DNA of 8,606 bases from Actinomycetota bacterium (GTDB lineage: Bacteria > Actinomycetota > Actinomycetes > JACCUZ01): contig JAVEDA010000154.1 in the NCBI GenBank assembly GCA_030841195.1, positions 1 through 8,606 on the forward strand, given 5' to 3'. The position numbers were made by a program, and so were the translations under genes. Below the pieces are notes generated by a model that saw nothing but the letters and a program-made list of their open reading frames with translations, was not told the origin of the DNA and searched no databases. Shown here piece by piece: positions 6,572-8,606 of this stretch (position 1 is its first letter; every line of letters starts with the position of its first letter).

Positions 6572-6613
6572 CTCGACTACGACACCAACTCCACGAGAGC
6601 GGAGAACTACCTG

Positions 6614-7555
6614 ATGTCTCGACAGCTCAACGCATCGCTGCGCACGGCCCTCGCGGCCACCGCCGCGGCAGCAACCCTCGGCGGCGCAGCGCTGCTGATG
6701 ACCGCGCCGAGCAGCCCGGCGGCCACCACCGCGCCACCGACCGGGACGGCAACCGGCACCGCCACCAGCACACCGACGGCCACCGGTACGCCGGTGCCGC
6801 TGCTCTGCATGGACCTGGTGCCCACCATCCTGGGCACCCCCGGTGACGACACCATCCAAGGCACCGCGGGCAACGACGTGATCGTCGGCCTCGGGGGCGC
6901 CGACACCATCAACGGGCTCGACGGCGACGACGTGATCTGCGCCGGCGAGAACACGCTGAAGGCGCACAACGCCAGCCCGAACGCCGCGATCGAGGGCTTC
7001 GACGTGGTCCACGGCGGCAACGGCAACGACCGCATCGACGGCCAGGGCGGCGTCGACAAGCTGTACGGCGACGACGGTGACGACGTGCTCCTCGGCGGCA
7101 CCAACGTCAGCAACCCCGCCGCCGACAGCAAGGTGGCCGCGCCGGCCGAGTACCTGCACGGTGGTGCCGGCAACGACACCCTGCGCGGCGGTGCCGGCGA
7201 GAACATCCTCTGGGGCAGCTACGGCAACGACACCCTGCTGGGTGGCGCCGACAAGGACCGGCTCTACGGGCGTCAGGGCGACGACAAGATGGCGGGCGGG
7301 CCGGGCGACGACATCGTCCGTGGCTACACCGGTGCCGACTCAGGCACTGGCAACCATGGCAACGACGACCTGCGCGACAAGCTCACCTCGCTCGACGCCG
7401 ACCTCTACTTCGGCGGCTACGGCGACGACCTGATCAAGGGCCGCGGTGGCGACGACAGGCTTGTCGGCGGCCCCGGCTCGGACATCATCAAGGGCGGTGC
7501 GGGCGACGACACCTGCTCCAGCCCGTCGACCCCGCCGGGTGCCACCAGCTGCTGA
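6614..7555 (+). CDS. Secreted RTX-type calcium-binding repeat protein
   Basis: 313-aa exported protein of the hemolysin-type calcium-binding repeat family. The N-terminus (MSRQLNASLR, then hydrophobic 11-29) is a Sec signal peptide with likely cleavage near SSPAA (33-37). A Thr/Pro/Ala-rich linker (38-62) follows, then about 17 nonapeptides of the form GGxGxDxLx in four blocks (74-109, 134-160, 183-236 and 267-302), separated by non-repeat inserts. Such repeats form a parallel beta-roll that binds Ca2+ outside the cell. Four cysteines bracket the array: Cys65 and Cys109 around the first block, Cys301 and Cys313 at the C-terminus, suggesting two disulfide caps. No enzymatic, adhesin or toxin domain is present, and no type I secretion genes are nearby, so it is not a hemolysin. 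A GGAG 9 nt before the ATG supports the start. Role unknown; cell-surface or matrix Ca2+ binding is a guess. Confidence 0.9.
   Translation: MSRQLNASLRTALAATAAAATLGGAALLMTAPSSPAATTAPPTGTATGTATSTPTATGTPVPLLCMDLVPTILGTPGDDTIQGTAGNDVIVGLGGADTINGLDGDDVICAGENTLKAHNASPNAAIEGFDVVHGGNGNDRIDGQGGVDKLYGDDGDDVLLGGTNVSNPAADSKVAAPAEYLHGGAGNDTLRGGAGENILWGSYGNDTLLGGADKDRLYGRQGDDKMAGGPGDDIVRGYTGADSGTGNHGNDDLRDKLTSLDADLYFGGYGDDLIKGRGGDDRLVGGPGSDIIKGGAGDDTCSSPSTPPGATSC
6833..7519 (+). repeat. RTX nonapeptide coding repeats
   Basis: Tandem 27-nt units encode glycine/aspartate nonapeptides with recurring GGC-GAC and GGC-AAC-GAC patterns. There are 4 units, then 3, then 6 plus one degenerate (residues 237-245), then 4. 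Three inserts of roughly 22-30 residues break the array, at residues 110-133, 161-182 and 237-266. DNA identity between units is only partial, so the array looks old rather than freshly expanded. Confidence 0.8.
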
Positions 7556-7570
7556 GGCACCCCTGTTCGT

Positions 7571-7608
7571 CGGAGCGGCCGGTGTGGAAGACCACGCCGG
7601 CCGTTCTG
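7571..7608. terminator. Strong hairpin, probable (possibly bidirectional) terminator
   Basis: A 12-bp stem (7576-7587 with 7592-7603, one G-U pair) closes on the tetraloop AAGA and extends to 17 pairs (7571-7575 with 7604-7608, including two further G-U pairs on the plus-strand transcript). It starts 16 nt after the RTX stop. On the plus strand it is followed only by a weak T-rich stretch (TTCTGCGTCTGCTTT), as is common in high-GC actinomycetes. On the minus strand it lies 20 nt past the end of the HTH gene, so it could serve both convergent transcripts. Confidence 0.72.
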
Positions 7609-7627
7609 CGTCTGCTTTGAGCCTGGG

Positions 7628-7822
7628 TCAGACGGCGATCGCGAGGCGGCGCTCGAGCCAGGCCTCGACGTCGTGCATCCGGACCTGCTGGCCCTGCGCG
7701 TCCAGCTCACCGTGCTCGATCGCGTCGACCAGCTCGGCTCTCGACGCCCCGGTGTAGTCGGCGGCACCGGCCAGGTGCAGCCACGTGTTGCTGGTCCGGA
7801 CGATGGGCTGGAAGGCGGTCAT
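7628..7822 (-). CDS. Small excisionase-like helix-turn-helix DNA-binding protein
   Basis: 64-aa protein resembling the HTH_17 / excisionase (AlpA/Xis/MerR-like) domain. The first helix and recognition region are WLHLAGAADYTGASRAELVD (14-33), with the family's A-A-x-Y-x-G-x-S-R pattern. A loop follows (IEHGELDAQGQQ, 35-46), then the wing and closing helix VRMHDVEAWLERRL (47-60), matching the family's R-x-x-D-x-x-x-W-L. It would bind DNA as a small regulator or architectural factor. No integrase, recombinase or phage gene lies nearby, so an excision role is unlikely; transcriptional control is the better guess. ATG 7822 has no Shine-Dalgarno and directly abuts a hairpin (see leader entry). A four-codon upstream reading frame, ATG GTC AGC CCA TGA (7833-7819), ends in an ATGA overlap with this start. 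It is 106 nt downstream of the GabD-type gene on the same strand. Confidence 0.75.
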   Translation of the reverse strand: MTAFQPIVRTSNTWLHLAGAADYTGASRAELVDAIEHGELDAQGQQVRMHDVEAWLERRLAIAV

Positions 7823-7910
7823 GGGCTGACCATCGACAGCCCGAGGCCAAACCTTGACCCTCGACTCGGGAAAGCTTGGATGAGCCTCGGGCGCGGTGGC
7901 AGAACCCGAG
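7823..7910 (-). promoter_or_regulatory. Structured leader / possible operator array upstream of the HTH gene
   Basis: CCCGAG or its complement CTCGGG occurs four times: plus-strand CCCGAG at 7840-7845 and 7905-7910, CTCGGG at 7865-7870 and 7886-7891, with start-to-start spacing of 25, 21 and 19 nt. Two copies belong to a perfect 9-bp inverted repeat, GCCCGAGGC (7839-7847) and GCCTCGGGC (7884-7892). A second inverted repeat, CAGCCC (7837-7842) with GGGCTG (7823-7828), ends one base from the HTH start codon. It shares 7839-7842 with the first, so the two hairpins cannot form fully together. This could be an attenuator-like switch, an operator array for the HTH protein itself, or the terminator of the upstream dehydrogenase gene. 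The repeats are seen; the function is inferred. Confidence 0.4.
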
Positions 7911-7928
7911 CCCCAGCGGGCAGCGCGC

Positions 7929-8606
7929 TCAGGCCGGCCGGATGCCGACGTACCTGGTCTCGAGGTACTCCTCGATGCCTTCGCTGCCGCCTTCGCGGCC
8001 GAAGCCGGAGTGCTTGACGCCGCCGAAGGGTGCGGCTGGGTTGGACACCACGCCCTGGTTGATGCCGATCATGCCGGTGTCCAGCCGCTCGGACAGGGCG
8101 AGTGCGGTGTCCAGGTCGCGGGTGAAGGCGTAGGCGACCAGGCCGTACTCGGTGTCGTTGGCCTTGGCGATGGCCTCGTCCCGGGTGGCGAACGTGGTGA
8201 CCGGCGCGACCGGGCCGAAGATCTCCTCGTGCAGCAGCTCGGCGTCGTCCGGGACGTCGGCGAGCACGGTGGGTGCGTAGAACCAGCCCTTGTCGCCGAC
8301 GGTGTCCGCGCCGGTGAGGACCCGGGCGCCGCCGCCGACCGCCGACGCGACCAGCTCGGACACCTTGTCCCGCGACGTCTCGTCGACCAGCGGGCCGACC
8401 TGCACGCCGTCCTCGGTGCCGCGGCCGACCCGCAGCGCGCCCATCCGCTCGGCCAGCCGGCGACCGAACTGGTCGGCCACGCTCTCGTGCACGATGAACC
8501 GGTTGGCCGCGGTGCAGGCCTCGCCCATGTTGCGCATCTTGGCCAGCATCGCGCCGTCCACCGCGGCGTCCAGGTCGGCGTCGGCCATCACCAGGAACGG
8601 CGCGTT
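7929..8606 (-). CDS. gabD: GabD-type succinate-semialdehyde dehydrogenase, C-terminal part; 5' end cut by window
   Basis: The last 225 codons of an NAD(P)-dependent aldehyde dehydrogenase, normally about 460-490 aa; the N-terminal half lies beyond the right edge. The fragment begins NAPFLVM, just after the expected catalytic-Glu ELGG motif. Catalytic Cys31 of the fragment is in MRNMGEACTAANRF. Further family motifs: QVGPLVD (68-74), EEIFGPVAPV with the cofactor-site Glu/Phe, and near the end FGGVKHSGFGREGG followed by GIEEYLETRYVGI. NAPF and the GREGGSEGIEEYLE tail are typical of succinate-semialdehyde dehydrogenases (GABA shunt). Glutarate-semialdehyde activity (DavD-like, the aminovalerate route of lysine breakdown) cannot be excluded. 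It is only distantly similar to the ALDH7 gene at the left edge, so it is not a recent duplicate. The HTH gene follows 106 nt downstream on the same strand. Confidence 0.9.
   Translation of the reverse strand, partial: NAPFLVMADADLDAAVDGAMLAKMRNMGEACTAANRFIVHESVADQFGRRLAERMGALRVGRGTEDGVQVGPLVDETSRDKVSELVASAVGGGARVLTGADTVGDKGWFYAPTVLADVPDDAELLHEEIFGPVAPVTTFATRDEAIAKANDTEYGLVAYAFTRDLDTALALSERLDTGMIGINQGVVSNPAAPFGGVKHSGFGREGGSEGIEEYLETRYVGIRPA

Noticed and set aside
6482..6613. Sigma-70 promoter for the ROK gene from TTGACG (6510-6505, minus strand), or from TAACGT-like -10 sequences.
   Set aside because: With 17-nt spacing from TTGACG, the -10 would fall on the start codon and reads GCGGCA. 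The TAACGT candidate has CACGGG at -35. Neither is convincing.
6614..7555. RTX gene as a hemolysin or type I-secreted toxin.
   Set aside because: There is a clear Sec signal peptide, no toxin domain, and no HlyB/HlyD-like genes in the window.
7628..7822. HTH gene as the excisionase of an integrated element.
   Set aside because: No integrase, tRNA, attachment-site direct repeat or phage gene is visible. Small HTH_17 proteins are also common chromosomal regulators.
7673..8017. Plus-strand open frame across the HTH gene and the end of the GabD gene.
   Set aside because: Low-complexity Arg/Gly/Pro composition, antisense to two genes with family motifs, no ribosome binding site.

Overview
The window is very GC-rich, with G/C at almost every third codon position, GTG starts, tight four-base gene overlaps and little intergenic DNA. 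It looks like ordinary chromosomal DNA from a high-GC actinomycete. This rests on composition and protein flavour only; no rRNA or other phylogenetic marker is present.

Region 1 (1-4116, minus strand) is a three-gene operon read right to left: a 2-oxoadipate dioxygenase/decarboxylase of the HglS (DUF1338) family, a D-2-hydroxyglutarate dehydrogenase-like FAD enzyme, and an antiquitin-type (ALDH7) aldehyde dehydrogenase cut off by the left edge. Both junctions are 4-nt stop/start overlaps (GTGA and ATGA). Together they give most of the lower lysine (2-aminoadipate) catabolic route: piperideine-6-carboxylate / aminoadipate semialdehyde to 2-aminoadipate (ALDH7), [aminotransferase not in the window], 2-oxoadipate to D-2-hydroxyglutarate (HglS), D-2-hydroxyglutarate to 2-oxoglutarate (FAD enzyme). 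This is the most informative content of the window. The large aldehyde dehydrogenase gene is easily missed because it has no stop codon inside the window.

Region 2 (4131-6482) holds a plus-strand class I SAM methyltransferase that diverges from the lysine operon with only 14 nt between start codons. It converges, with a 17-nt overlap, on a minus-strand membrane protein with a degenerate two-TM channel-like C-terminus. That protein is coupled (GTGA overlap) behind a ROK-family sugar kinase.

Region 3 (6483-7627) holds a secreted RTX-type calcium-binding repeat protein on the plus strand, preceded by a possible ECF-sigma promoter and followed by a strong G+C-rich hairpin.

Region 4 (7628-8606, minus strand) holds a 64-residue excisionase-like helix-turn-helix protein. 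Its leader contains four copies of CCCGAG/CTCGGG and two mutually exclusive hairpins abutting the start codon. Upstream of it lies the C-terminal part of a GabD-type semialdehyde dehydrogenase, cut by the right edge.

No tRNA, rRNA, CRISPR array, insertion sequence or integrase was seen. No gene-free stretch longer than about 130 nt exists.
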